The notes under the pieces: generated by a model
Seen by the model: the letters and a program-made list of their open reading frames with translations, nothing else
Databases searched by the model: none
What the model was told of the DNA's origin: nothing
Shown: positions 9,157-20,700 of the stretch, piece by piece
How the letters are laid out: each line of letters begins with the position of its first letter
Position numbering within the stretch: position 1 is the first letter of the stretch
DNA from: Chalciporus piperatus
Taxonomy: Eukaryota > Basidiomycota > Agaricomycetes > Boletales > Boletaceae
DNA length: 32,161 bases
NCBI GenBank assembly: GCA_038093975.1
Contig: JBBPTG010000264.1
Coordinates: forward strand, 1 to 32,161
Direction of reading: 5' to 3'
Made by a program: the position numbers and the translations under genes

Positions 9157-10033
9157 ATCGACCGACTCTGCCGCCCCAGCAGCGGTGATACATTGGAGGA
9201 AGAATGTGGATCAGAAGAAGACTTGACAAATAATAACCACCTATCCGCTGTCCCTCAGTTGTGTTCATAGCATTCCCGCACTCTCTTGTTTTCCTAGCGA
9301 ATTTTCAATCCCTTGTCACACGCCTGATCATCTTTAGCGATGATTTTCCCTGAGTGTTTTCCTTATTAAACAAGCACATTGGGGAACACTCATCTTGGTA
9401 TGCCAACTCTGGTCGCACGCTTCGTATTTCCCCCACGTCGCGGAAGAGGCGAGTGGTTCGGTGCTGTTCGCAGTTCGTCAAAGCAGATCCCAACCAGTCA
9501 CATCTTCCGGCGTCTGTACTGGTTAGGGTCGTCCGTGATGATTGCCACCAACATAGGCACCCGGCCCGTTTGTCACCCCGCGCTCACAACTTCCCGAGAG
9601 TGCCTTTGATAAGCGTAAAAACTATGGAGTCCGAGGCGGCACTCTCAAACAGTGATTCGGGATGACTACGAAGATGGTAAATGTTCGCCTTGAACCGAAT
9701 AAGTGATACAAGTAGTTTTGTTGTCCTCGTGCCTCATCTCCGCAGAGGGTCTTCATAACTCGGACTCGAGAGCGACATCTTCCACTACTCCGAGGGGGGT
9801 GCTGACACTGAACGGAGATTCTGACATTCATATTATGATGAACTGTATTCCGCTTCAACTAGTTATGCAGACACGGAAATGTAATTGGGAATGAACTTAT
9901 GCACGGGTACGTATCGATAACATCACATGAAGACTGACCTGCAAAAGACAACATACAATGAGCAAGACGAAAACATCAAAAGTACTGTTACACTGCAGAG
10001 GACCGTAGTGAGCACTGAGGGTGATACGCCTGG
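9157..10033. other. Intergenic, no gene seen
   Basis: Between MMS2 and the GT8 gene (convergent), about 880 bp. Short open frames on both strands overlap each other and show no domain or splice pattern that joins them. It should contain the 3' ends of both neighbours. Confidence 0.5.
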
Positions 10034-11272
10034 CTAATGATATCGTTTATAACCGCCAGCCTGAGGTGCCTGATACTTTCCGCGGCGGCGCTGGTTCAAG
10101 TTACCTACAGGCCATTCCTTATCAGCTTCTCCCTGAGTCATAAACTTGTTCCCCTCCCGGAGTGAAGAAAGAACACGCTCGTCATCGGCGCAAAACCCTA
10201 TGTCCATGTGCATCACTCCGCCCGACCCAGCAATCAACAACTCCAGTTGGTCAAACCAGATCTTCATATCTGGCCATATCTTCCCGTTGCGCCCGCACTT
10301 GTCCCACGGCTTGTCGGTCACATAATGGATGATACGCACATCAGCGCGGCGGTGTAGCGGTACGTCACGGGTCACCCGGAAGGCCTGGCAGTTGTACAGA
10401 GACGAGATTGTCGTCCAGGCAGTAAGATCCGCGGTGCGACCGTGGAAGTACATCCAACCAAGAAGCTGCTCGTCCGGGCCAGCATTCAGCGAGTCTGCAT
10501 CTTTTGTGTCGCCCCGGATGCTTCCTGTTGTCTCGAAATACTTCGATTCCGTAGCATCCGGGCAGCGTTGGTGGAGTCTGCCGATGGCTCGGTCAAACTC
10601 CAGGAGGGAGGGTGTGATACAGAAGCAGGCGGCAGATATTCCATAGCGGTTTTTCAAGCTATCGAGGAGTTTCTCCTGCGAGACAGCCTCACCATCGTTG
10701 AACAATAGGTTGTTGTCGGTCAGCGTGCCGAACGGCGTGTCCAGGGTGAAGATGTCGGAGAAGTCGCCGAGGCAAAGCATGTCAGCGTCAAGGAATAGAA
10801 TCTTGGTGAAGGCTGTAAGGCGGAAGATGTGAAGTTTAGAGAAGCATTGTGGCAGCCATCCATCGTAGCCCTTCATTTTGGGTGAGTTCGCACGAAACTG
10901 GACAGGAAATGTTATGGGGGACACCAGAACAACATGGTGGAAGACGTTAAGAAGGAGCTTGAGTGCAGTCAGGCTCTCCTGTGGGCAAGGAAGGGTTCCT
11001 GCACCATCGCGACTCGGTGAGGTACAGTAGTTGTCTGCAAGATAGAGATTGGGACACCCGGTGCGTATGTCAGCTGGAATGCAAGCAGGATCGATGAGAT
11101 CTGTAGTGAGGAGGCATATGAGGCTGGCAGCAACATTGTGCTGCCGGATGGAATGCGCGAGCACAGCAGCACCGACGGCGTAATGGAAGTCCTTCATTAC
11201 GAGGGTGCATACTGCATAGCCGCTGGGATGGGACGGCCGCATCGTCGTGGAGGATGCAATATTCATGGTCAC
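10034..11272 (-). CDS. GT8-family glycosyltransferase (glycogenin-like fold)
   Basis: 412 residues in a single exon. The features are those of retaining GT8 enzymes. They comprise an N-terminal Rossmann start (YAVCTLVMKDFHYAVGAAVL, residues 19-38), the metal-binding DxD in LFLDADMLCL (Asp162 and Asp164), the NAGPDEQLLGW segment (263-273), and a C-terminal metal/UDP-binding HYVTDKPW (316-323). No signal peptide or membrane segment is evident, so a cytosolic enzyme using a nucleotide-sugar donor is expected. Substrate unknown: it could be a glycogenin-like, inositol- or galactinol-type transferase. The lack of introns contrasts with its intron-rich neighbours, which could point to a retrocopy or foreign origin. 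Compact intronless GT8 genes are also normal in some fungi. Confidence 0.88.
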   Translation of the reverse strand: MTMNIASSTTMRPSHPSGYAVCTLVMKDFHYAVGAAVLAHSIRQHNVAASLICLLTTDLIDPACIPADIRTGCPNLYLADNYCTSPSRDGAGTLPCPQESLTALKLLLNVFHHVVLVSPITFPVQFRANSPKMKGYDGWLPQCFSKLHIFRLTAFTKILFLDADMLCLGDFSDIFTLDTPFGTLTDNNLLFNDGEAVSQEKLLDSLKNRYGISAACFCITPSLLEFDRAIGRLHQRCPDATESKYFETTGSIRGDTKDADSLNAGPDEQLLGWMYFHGRTADLTAWTTISSLYNCQAFRVTRDVPLHRRADVRIIHYVTDKPWDKCGRNGKIWPDMKIWFDQLELLIAGSGGVMHMDIGFCADDERVLSSLREGNKFMTQGEADKEWPVGNLNQRRRGKYQAPQAGGYKRYH

Positions 11273-12073
11273 GGTGGTTGAAGGTATCGGTCAAAAGTGC
11301 ACAGGAACTTGAAATACGGGCGCACAGCAAGATCGAGAACGTACCATATGCAAGCGCGCGCTATCATGATACAGGATGCAATTGCACACAATATTCAAGT
11401 TGGGCACACGGCTACTACCGTGCCAGCGAGGGATTGGATTATTCTAGGATGGTACTACTACTTAGTACTAGGATCCAAGTACTCAACAAGTTACTTAGGC
11501 CGCGTCGCAAGATCATATCATCTCAGCAGCAGTAGATCGATGACTTCAACACGATCATAGATTACAGAAAACACTGAAGACCACCCAGAGATGCGGAATT
11601 AGGTCCACTCTAGACATGCTCCATGGCTGATACAGAGGAGATATATATGGTAGAATACCCTGGTGACTTTTTTATTGCATGCGGCGATGCAGAATCAGGG
11701 GAGTAGGACTTGCATCGCCGATGGTGGGGTCCGTGCCGTGGACGTCAGATGCAATATGATATTCCTGTACCGGGCGGCATCGGTGGCTTCAACGTCGACC
11801 GTGGGGTGACCATGTTCAACCTTGGATGGCTCACTCCGACACACCTCGTGGTGGATGACCACAACACCAAGCACCTCATCTTGAAGCTTCTTCAGCGTTG
11901 TTCAAACCTCGAAAGCCGGGTCATCCACGGGAGGGGATTGATACCTTAGAAGTCAAGTACATGTGTAGGCTATTTTAGTCCGAGTTGACGTTTGTTTACC
12001 AAGACCTTCTGAAAATAATATGTCCAAATACAACACCCTTCACCTTCGCCACTCAACGGCATCAGATTAATGA
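11273..12073. other. Intergenic, no gene seen
   Basis: About 800 bp that include the upstream region of the GT8 gene. A TATATAT run lies near 11641-11648, about 370 bp from the GT8 start. An open frame at 11710-11949 lacks an ATG start at its head and resembles nothing known, so it is not called. Confidence 0.45.
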
Positions 12074-13452
12074 TCACAGCTCTGCTCCGTTGCGAAGTCT
12101 TGGACCCACAGCTTTCCTAGGAATGGGCCTTTTTGATGCGCTGCTTCTCAAGCGCTCACGTTTCGCCGCTTGCGAAGTCTTCCATTCTTCGATCCTGCTG
12201 AGGATGTCCTGAAGCATCACCAAGGTCAGCGGAACGTTGCAAACGCCTCCGAAATCCACTTACATCGATGATAGCTTTCGAATGAGGAGACGTCATCCAC
12301 ACGAACTCTCCCGAGTCGGGATCGCAGGACGTGATTTCATCTCGAAACTGCATCAAAGTTGGCCTGTTTCGATTCTTACACAGCTTGTCATTTGCTTGGA
12401 CAAGCAGTGCATGCATCGCACAGAGCCTATCAACGTGTTTGTTTCCTTCCAAGAGCATTGCCAAGCAGAGCTGGATATCCTTTGCAGTCGATATTCCGGC
12501 ATCGAACAGGCCTCCCATGCAGCCAGCGAGGTTGATGCCGCGTAAGGTGAGTGAGATTGCCGTCGTCGAGGTAGACGAGACATCAGCCCATGTTCCATCC
12601 TGTTGATCCCATTTGTCAGTCAAGTCCAAATTTAAAGCGTGTTGAAATAGAAGAGCTCACCGGTGCCCAGTAGACCTTGAAAACCGCCAAGGCGGAGAAG
12701 CGCAGGGCGTTCTCCAGTCCCCTGGCCTCCAGATTTGACATCCTGTTTACTTTCTGGATGACGGTGTGTGCTACACAGCACATGCGAGACACGCTTTCCG
12801 GAGACTCGGATGCAGACTGGATCAGACTATCGATGAAGCATTCCGTTCCCTGGGCGCGATACACCGATATCCAATGGTTGACAGTATCGAGGAACTCGGG
12901 AGGTACTGGCGACTCCTGGCGACTGATAGGAACACTTCCGCGCTCCGAGGCAGCAGTGCTGCTTTCGCTTGACCCCAACTCCTCCCGCGTACAGCATGAT
13001 GCCCGATCGGGATGATCAGAAGGGCCGTACGCCGAGTTGGCTTCTTCAGAAAACTCTGGAATAGCCTGAAATGCCACCACATCCGGCGTGGGCGACTCGA
13101 TGTCGTAGAGACCGGCCGAACTCTCGTCCCGATGAAGGCTCTCCTGCGTTGTTGACTCATTCAAGGGATGGTCACTGGGCCCAATTACGAACGTGAAGCC
13201 AGTTGGGGTTGGTGGTGGAGCTCGAGGAAATGCCATCTTGGTCCTCCAAGACATCGATGACTTGATGTCGTCTGCTGTGGCATTTGGGAGATCGTTCCAC
13301 GCGTCTTTCACTTCGTCGGTGGGTACGGGAAGGGTTTCGCCCGAGAAGTACCGCGTCACGCGTTGGACCTTGACGCGCAGCTCCCCAGCAGACAGGCGTC
13401 GCAGATAATTTCTCTGCACGTGGTGGACATGCGATGTGCGCAGTGGAAACAT
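12074..13452 (-). CDS. Orphan protein, three exons
   Basis: Exons on the minus strand are 13452-12661, 12599-12264 and 12208-12074. Introns of 61 and 55 nt have GTGAGC..ACAG and GTAAGT..TCAG ends. The product is about 420 residues. I chose the ATG at 13452 (MFPLRTSHVHHV) because a TATA-like TATAAAT lies 75 bp upstream. An in-frame ATG at 13611 would add 53 residues upstream of that box. The N-terminal third is basic and Pro-rich (PRAPPPTPTG). The middle is Ser/Glu-rich and probably disordered. From about residue 195 on, a helical region contains many hydrophobic repeats (HWISVYRAQGTECF, CCVAHTVIQKVN, LCLAMLLEGNKHVDRL). The tail is strongly basic (KRERLRSSASKRPIPRKA). No family is recognised. 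Reading-frame continuity across both introns makes it a real gene. Confidence 0.7.
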
Positions 13453-13526
13453 GTTGGATAGATGAGATGGGTGGAGGATGAAGTGCAAGTGGTGTGGTTG
13501 ACCTCCATTGCTTGGCTCGAGTCGCA

Positions 13527-13533
13527 ATTTATA
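13527..13533 (-). promoter_or_regulatory. TATA-like box of the orphan gene 12074-13452
   Basis: TATAAAT on the minus strand, 75 bp upstream of the chosen ATG. It supports the shorter of the two possible starts. Confidence 0.5.
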
Positions 13534-13792
13534 GGTTGTAGATTTGTGGACATTGTGGACATACTTATGTGCCCCTGTGGAGAACGCTTTGACGGCACGA
13601 GGCACGATCACAAAGCAACTCGATCGATGACAGGCAGTGGCGTCGCTTAGAACTGGCTACCCTTCCGAGTCGAACTTCGAAGATGTGACTTGGACAATTG
13701 ACGCCCTTGCCATGTATTTTCGACCAACATCAGGCAGTGCCATATTCCCCGGAATGACACCCAATGTTCGGTCAATGTTGTATCTAAGACAA

Positions 13793-13826
13793 TTTTTTTT
13801 TTTTTTTTTTTGAAACCATGTTTATT
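13793..13826 (-). repeat. Poly(A)-ended 3' end of a probable retroposed sequence
   Basis: Nineteen T on the + strand (13793-13811). Read on the minus strand this is a poly(A) tail with AATAAA (13821-13826) ten bases before it. This is the layout of the 3' end of a LINE, SINE or retrocopy that extends to higher coordinates. I found no target duplication and no coding remnant in 13830-14400, so the element type and 5' limit are unknown. Confidence 0.45.
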
Positions 13827-14866
13827 GTCCTTTGAGGCTTAGCCCCTTGGTAGACATTACATGCGGTCGTGTACTAGGCTAGGTGTTCGTATGTGATATA
13901 TGTTGTGTTCTATGTCATGCGCCCTGCGGGCGGCCTTGCCTAGGAACCTGACATCGATCTGCCAGTGGAATCACCTTCAGCCTGTCTAGTAGGTTGTGCG
14001 CATCCTCAACGCCAAAAACACCACTGACATTCGAATTTGCGCAGGTTTTCAGAACTTCCCCAACGCGGCTTCAGTAAGCCCAGCGTACTTCTTTTGATTG
14101 ACACTTGCAACGGGCTACGTCAAGCCGCCTGCGGGCGCAGTGCTAGGAGTCCTGTCCGGCTCGACTGCGTCTCCATAGACATTTGGCAAACAACTACACC
14201 TCAGCCAGGCTATTGGCAGATACCAACAAGTCTCAAGAGATTCGTTGTGATGTTTCAAGTTGACACGCTAAAGCATCCACGGTTCATCTCCGTTCTCGTG
14301 TTCATCTACATACCCTTGGCGACCACGGAGATGCCAGCAAGGTTGTCAAATCCATCCTACCAAACAGTCTCTTCAGTCGGGGAAGGACAACAGCATAGTC
14401 TTGATTGAAATCTGAAGGTAACTTTGTCTCTCGCACTTTTTATGTGAGAATGCCTCCAACCGTGTTCATGGCTTGTATCTGTCGCTTCGTTGTCAGCCAC
14501 AGGCCTTTGGGATTCTCGGCGATACACTTAATCTGGACCGTGATCATCTTCACACGGTGAGAGACGCGATGTATAAGAGAGATGTATTGGTGTCTGACGC
14601 ATCCAAACGCAGTTACTTCTAACCATCTTCTTTGCCGGAAGATGTTGTCGGTACTTGATTCTTGTGCTTCCCGATAAGACCTCCCCATGCATGCAACTGC
14701 ACTGATCATCTGCCCGTTCACCGCGAGTCGATTCCATTTCGAGGCGTCACCGCCCATGCTGTCGTATTTCTGTTTAGCATGCTCACATGGGAAGCTGAGT
14801 CGCACATGGACCTACTCGATCAATTCATATGCCCGGCACTCATGCCTTCCAATGAGGACTTTTGGG
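13827..14866. other. Intergenic, no supported gene
   Basis: About 1 kb between the poly(T) run and the S28 promoter. Frames at 14037-14408 (+) and 14440-14805 (-) are open but show no motif, no clear splice partners and, for the latter, overlap the S28 upstream region. Part may be body of the retroposed sequence that ends at 13793. Confidence 0.4.
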
Positions 14867-14873
14867 TATAAAA
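14867..14873 (+). promoter_or_regulatory. TATA box of the S28 peptidase gene
   Basis: TATAAAA, 78 bp before the ATG at 14945. Confidence 0.65.
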
Positions 14874-14944
14874 GCCGATTCGTTGGTAACTATGCCTCTT
14901 CCCCAGCCCTCGTGCAGATACAGGTCGAGGACCTTGGTGGAAAG

Positions 14945-17097
14945 ATGGTGCTTTCTACGTTCCTCACAGCTCTGTTGTCGATCTCTCTTGCTGATGCGGC
15001 AGTTCCGAATGCCATGCTACGAGGCAGACCTGGTATCCCCAAGGTCTCCGCTCCGGATCGTTTAGTCACGAGCCCGAATGGTACAGCACTCCCCTCGCTC
15101 ACGACTGTTTACTACTTCGATCAATTGATCGACCACAACAATCCCGACCTTGGGACCTTCCAGCAACGGTACTGGATGGACTGGGAGTTCTACGAAGAGG
15201 GTGCGTTTTTCTTCATCTGGTGGATGCGAATGTCCACGAGCCGAAAGAAATCACGAAGGCGGTCCTATTATCCTGATGACTCCGGGAGAGGTCGATGCAG
15301 ATGGTAAACCTTTGCAGTTACACGGTAACCTGATATGACCATCTCATGGCGTTTCAGGCTACGAAGGTTATCTTACCAACGCAACTATCAATGGCATGAT
15401 CGCACAGCAAGAACACGGGGCTACTGTGCTCATCGAGCATCGCTTCTTTGGATACTCCAATCCCTATGACAACCTTACCTCACAGAGTCTCGAGCTCCTC
15501 ACAATTCAGCAAGCCATAGATGATCTAGTCTACTTTGCCCAAACCGCCGACCTCCCGATGCCCGGAGGGGATAACGTGAAGCCCGACACTACGGCATGGA
15601 TCTTGATCGGTGGCAGCTACTCCGGTGAGCTGGGCATTTGTCTTTGAGAAGGGATACTAAATTGGAGACCCGCAGGTGCTCTGACAAGTTGGACGATGGC
15701 GAAGTAAGTCAAATCTCCAAAGATGATCCGCAATCACCGTGTGATTCACCATGGAAAAAGTAAACCGGGCATCTTCTATGCGGGTTATGCATCATCGGCA
15801 GTCGTCGAAGCGATAACGTGCGTACTTGTTTCATGATTTCCTGTGTTGTCTTGCTCGGCCCCTGATATGACCCACCTATCCGCATTGATTAATTTTTAGC
15901 GACTATTACGGCTACTTCACCCCCATCCGTGAATATATGCCCCAGAACTGTTCATCCGACGTCCAAGCCGTGATTGCCTACCTCGACCAGATCTACGCCG
16001 AGAACAACACCGCTGCTATTCAGAGTCTTAAAGATGTATTCGGTCTCGGTGGTCTTTCCCACATCGATGACTTCGCTGCTGCTCGTAAGTAGATGTTTTC
16101 TTGTATTCTCGACTTCTTGGCCCTGACGCACACTTGACGCGAATCCAGTGCAATACAACCTCTTTGACTGGCAATCCTTGCAGCCAGACGTCGGCCCTGG
16201 CGCCATGTTCTTCGAGTTCTGCGATGCGCTGGAAGTCAAGGACGGTGTTAGCGCACTGGAAACCGGCAGGGGTCTGGAGAACGCCGTGTACTCGTGGGGA
16301 TCTTTCTGGAACAACACCTACTACGCGTATGGTAGGTCGTCCGTCTCGATCAAAGTCTATCGAGAAATTGACAGGAACTGAACTGACAACAAATTACAGT
16401 GTGCGGAGACACCGATGCGGAGTAAGCACGTTGTTTTGATGATAGTTGTATTGTGTCCGCTGACACGGAACTCCGCATGTAGGACCTGCCTTGGAACGTA
16501 CAACGCCAGTGAATCTTACTACACCAACGTCACCATAAACAACGCCAACCGCTCGTGGTTCTGGTTGGTTTGCAACCAGGTCGGGTATTACCAAGTCGGT
16601 CCCCCTCTTGGTCAACCAGCTATCGTCAGCCGGATCTTGCAGCCCATTTACAACGAGGTTGGTTCCTTTCATTTCTGATGACTCGGAAAGGGGGTCGTAT
16701 TTTGATCGTCTTTTTGTTAGAGACAATGTGTCAACATGTTCCCCCAGAGGTTCTCCTACCCACCCACGCCGACAGCTGTTGAGGTTGATATGATGTACGC
16801 AGGCTGGAACATCGAAGTTGATAGGCTTTTCTTCGCCAACGGTCTCCGTACGTATCTCGTTCCTTAGTCCCGCGATATTCCGTGCTGATGATGTACAACT
16901 TGAACACAGGTGACCCCTGGCGTGAGGCTACAGTTTCCGCCGACAGTCTTTACAAGGCTAACACGGCCACTCAACCCATTTACGAGGGCGACGGTTTCCA
17001 CTGCTCAGACCTGATTACCAAGAACGGTGTTGTTGATGAAATGATTTACAATGTTCAGATGGCTGCACTCCAATACATGAAGGAGTGGCTTGCATAA
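14945..17097 (+). CDS. Secreted serine peptidase, family S28
   Basis: Eleven exons: 14945-15200, 15259-15303, 15358-15624, 15676-15703, 15761-15817, 15900-16084, 16149-16331, 16400-16421, 16483-16657, 16748-16847, 16910-17097. All introns are GT..AG, and the joined length is 1,506 nt, giving 501 residues, typical for the family. A signal peptide (MVLSTFLTALLSISLADA) starts the protein. The N-terminal region has YYFDQLIDHNN and FQQRYWMDWEFY, followed by GGPIILMTPGE. The triad is visible: Ser187 in GGSYSG, Asp441 in NGLRDPW, His470 in DGFHCSD. Several Asn-X-Thr/Ser sites suggest glycosylation. S28 enzymes (prolyl carboxypeptidase, dipeptidyl peptidase II and fungal acid endopeptidases) cleave next to proline at acid pH. 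Which activity this one has cannot be told. It is a likely extracellular or vacuolar protease. Confidence 0.95.
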
Positions 17098-17783
17098 TTT
17101 GTAACTTATTTCGGACACCGCGATGACGGGGGAATGTTGGACATACGATCATGGTAGAGTTGAGTGTAACATCGTTAATTCCAGTTCACCTACAATGAGA
17201 TGTTGTTCTTGTTAATCCGACTATTACTCCAAAAACTTTGAATCAATGACTCTCGCTCCAGAGACACAGGTTCCGTGGATGGGCACATTTCTCCTGACAT
17301 AGGCTCGCGGCTGAGTGTGTTCCTACTCTGCATGTTTTGTGCATCATATATTTTGCAATTAGTTCACTTTTCGAACTGAAACGACGACTTAGTAGGGGCT
17401 TGGGACCAAGTTCAAGTTGTGGCTTGTCGAATAGAGAAATAGGAGCCTCAAAGTTCTTCGAGGGCCTCATTGTACTAGATGTGAAGTAGACCAACATATA
17501 CTGTAATTTGTTGCCTGTTGCCCTGGCCAGTCTGACACTCGAACGCCAATCAAGAGACAGAAATTCGGGTGACCACACGTATATGAGTGAGTGGTGTTGA
17601 ACATGTGAGTCACGGTGTCGATATGGAACAGAGCTCGATATACAGAGCCTTTGTCATGTCGCAAGCTTGACTTTCTCCTCCTCCTCGTACCTGTTCGAGG
17701 AGCAGGGGCGATTCTTTCGTGAGTGACGACGAGCTCTCCGAGTTCATGTGAACGTCAAACGTTAACACGTCGAATAGGAAGTA
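17098..17783. other. Intergenic, no gene seen
   Basis: Shared 3' region of the S28 gene (+) and the VPS9-domain gene (-). Only short unrelated frames are present. The last exon of the VPS9 gene might extend into 17650-17700 if an extra intron is used. Confidence 0.5.
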
Positions 17784-20700
17784 CTACAAGTTCATACCAT
17801 GCACCGCCTCGACCAATCGTTGATACTCCCTCAACAGCTCGCCCACCTCCGACACCTTAATATCCTGCTCTGTACACTCGACAAATCTGCGGTTCGGAGG
17901 AGGCACTCGCATTGATATCGCCGGAGCTGGTCCATCGATTTTCGGCGACGACGCCTAAAGCAAAACAAACCGTCAGTATTCACGACTCGAACGATAACCG
18001 GACGTTCGGCCACCTACCTTGTTTGACTCCCCCTGCTCCCGCGTTCGCCCCCGCCTCGACATCCCCGCCATGCCATGCGCCAATCGATCCGTCAGATCCG
18101 TCAACGCCTTCCGCCTCTTCGAAGACCCCGAAGGCTCCGCACGCTTCCGTCTACTCCGGCCACTGCTCAGCATACTCTCAAAGCTCTTGATACTCCGCGC
18201 ATCGTGCGCATCCTCCTCCTCTTCCCCCTCTTCCTCGCCCTCTTCGCTCCCGTTCTCACTGTCGGTCTCCCCCTCTTCGCTCCCTTCTTCGTCAGACTCT
18301 TCCGATCCTGATTCGCCGTCTTGGCCAGTCTTGTGTGATCGCACGGACGGTGGGCGAGAAGATACCTCCACAAGCTCCCGTTGCCCCTCTTCCTCCACAT
18401 TGCCTTTCGGTTTTACCTGACCCGGCAACGCCGCCGCCAGCCCCGCAATCGAGAACCCTGTCTCGCGGCGCAACAGCCCGAGACCAGGTCGTACGCTCCA
18501 CAGCGCCGAGTCCGTCGTCTCCCCAGACGCAGTGGGCGGAACAGCTGTGACGCTGCCGCTGGCGGTGTTGGCGTTGATCTGGACAGGCAAGAGAGCGCGG
18601 AGGACGCCAAAAGAGGAATCGACAACCCCAGAGATGACTTTGTTGGCGGACCCGGCGATCGCGTCGACGCCTTGTTCGACGCGACCACGGAGGCTCCCGG
18701 AATGGTCGTCTTGCAGGACGACGGCGATCGGCGACTCGGCGGTCATGTTTGGTCTTGTAATTGAAATCGGTGTTAGGTCTGCCGTGCTGTTCGTTCGCAG
18801 AGGAATAGCATCAGTGACGATCATGACGGGAGGGCGGGAAAGACATCGGTACCTGATCACTTTCTTCTCACTCTCTCCCAGCCCAAGCGCCCCCAGATCG
18901 ACATTCTCGAGAAACTCGGCGACAGCCATCAAGTTGATAAGGCAATAACTCTCCTCTCCTCCAAATGACTGGTTGCGGAATCGTTGCGTGTAGAGCAGAT
19001 GTGACACCAGTTTCGCAGGATTCGCTTTCACAACGGCAAATATGATCACTGGGAGAAGGACATCTCCAGAGACGGGCGAAGATTTGTTTGAGGAGATGAC
19101 TTCGGGTGAGGGTGGAGGCTTGAGGTCGGACGATGTCGTTAGGGTTACCGTTGGAATGAGGGGACTCTGTTTGTCTGTGAGTTCTGCGGTTGGAGCAGGA
19201 GGAGCGCTGATGCACGAATCAGGAGCGGTAGATGTAGTGCTCTCAGGATCAGTGGATTCTGTAGGACGGGGAGGGGGCTTGGTAACGGTCTCTTGCTTGT
19301 CGTCTGCGCTCTTCAGACGAATGGGTGGAATTTTCGAGAGTCCCTCTGTACCGAATCAGTAACATGTCGCATATATGCGCGAAAATAAGGACTGACCAAC
19401 CACAAATTTATGTGCGGAGACGATGATGGCAGCCTTTTCACGCGGAGAACGACTAGAGATATCCAACTGAGCCAAAGCTGTCGTAGCAGATTTTGAGCCA
19501 TGCCAATGTGGAAAAAAAAATCGACATACTTTGGCCACACGTACGAACCACTTCATCTACTTCCTTGTTGTTAGCCTCACCAATATCGATATCGAGATGT
19601 TCCAAGCCTAAATCTAACATGTTCAGCGCAGCTATCCGACTGGAGAGTGCTTCGTCATGTGACGCATCGTCAGAAGTGGACGGGAGGAACAGCCTGTGGG
19701 AGTGTGTTAAGCGTGACGCAGACAAACCCCGATATCACCCCCACCCGTCATAGAGAAGCGTACACAGCGTCGACTCGATGAGCTCCAGGACATCGCGTAT
19801 CCGAGCTTCTCGTTCTTCCTCATCCGTCTCGTCTTTCACGGCCCTCTCCTGATCTTGTGTGCGACTTGTATCTGGGTTTTCCCCTTCCTTGTCCTGGACT
19901 TTCTCTGCGTCCACATGGACATGCCTGCGTTTTCTCAACTCACCCTCCATCGCACCATAAAACTCTTGAAACTTGTCCGCCAGTTCATCCGGTTTATGCG
20001 ACGTCGCATTAACCGTATACGAGACCCTATTCGGATTTCCCCCAATATCATGCAGCTTCTTCTTCCCCGCTGGCGTCTTGACGAACGGAAAGAGCGGCAA
20101 CGCGAAGCTCTGCACGCGTTCGACGACCCATGGTGGCTGGTCGGCCAGTGCGACTGCGATGTCGGCTTTCAGCGCACCCACGATCGCGTTTGAGATGTCC
20201 TTTCGGGAGACTGTGGATGTGATTGCGAAAGCGGAGACTTCGATAACTTGATCGAGGTCGTGTGACTGAGATGCGGGTGAGGTAGGGGCGGGAGGGAGCA
20301 CTGCGTTCGTTATTGGGGGTGTCGAGGGCCTCTGGCCAAAGAGTGAGGCAAAGGGCATGGATAATCGGGTTGAAGGTTGCGTCGTCGTTGATCGACCAAT
20401 GCCAGGACGGGGTGGGAGGGGTGGTTTGGTAGATCGCGCGGGGAATGTTAGGGAGGCGCTGAACGCCGAAAGCGTGAATGAAGGGTACGAGGATTCCTGG
20501 GGATAGTGAGGCAGAGGAGGCAGAGCATCGAGTGCCGATGCGCGTGAGGAAGATGGTGTGAGGAGTTCCTGGAACTGTTTGGTGGTTCGCGAGAGCGCGG
20601 ATCGGAAAGTCAGTACGTCACTACCCGAAATACATCAGCGAGGCGTTGTCATCATGAGACGATGACGAACTTGACGAGTTGGCCTCGTAGACCGGACAGA

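Noticed and set aside
9354..9665. 103-residue open frame after MMS2
   Set aside because: Overlaps other frames of equal length on both strands, is Arg/His/Ser-rich without structure, and has no splice partners.
11710..11949. 79-residue open frame
   Set aside because: No ATG at its head and no similarity recognised; isolated between two genes.
14440..14805. 121-residue minus-strand frame upstream of the S28 gene
   Set aside because: No recognisable motif and ends close to the S28 TATA region. Could be an old remnant but cannot be supported.
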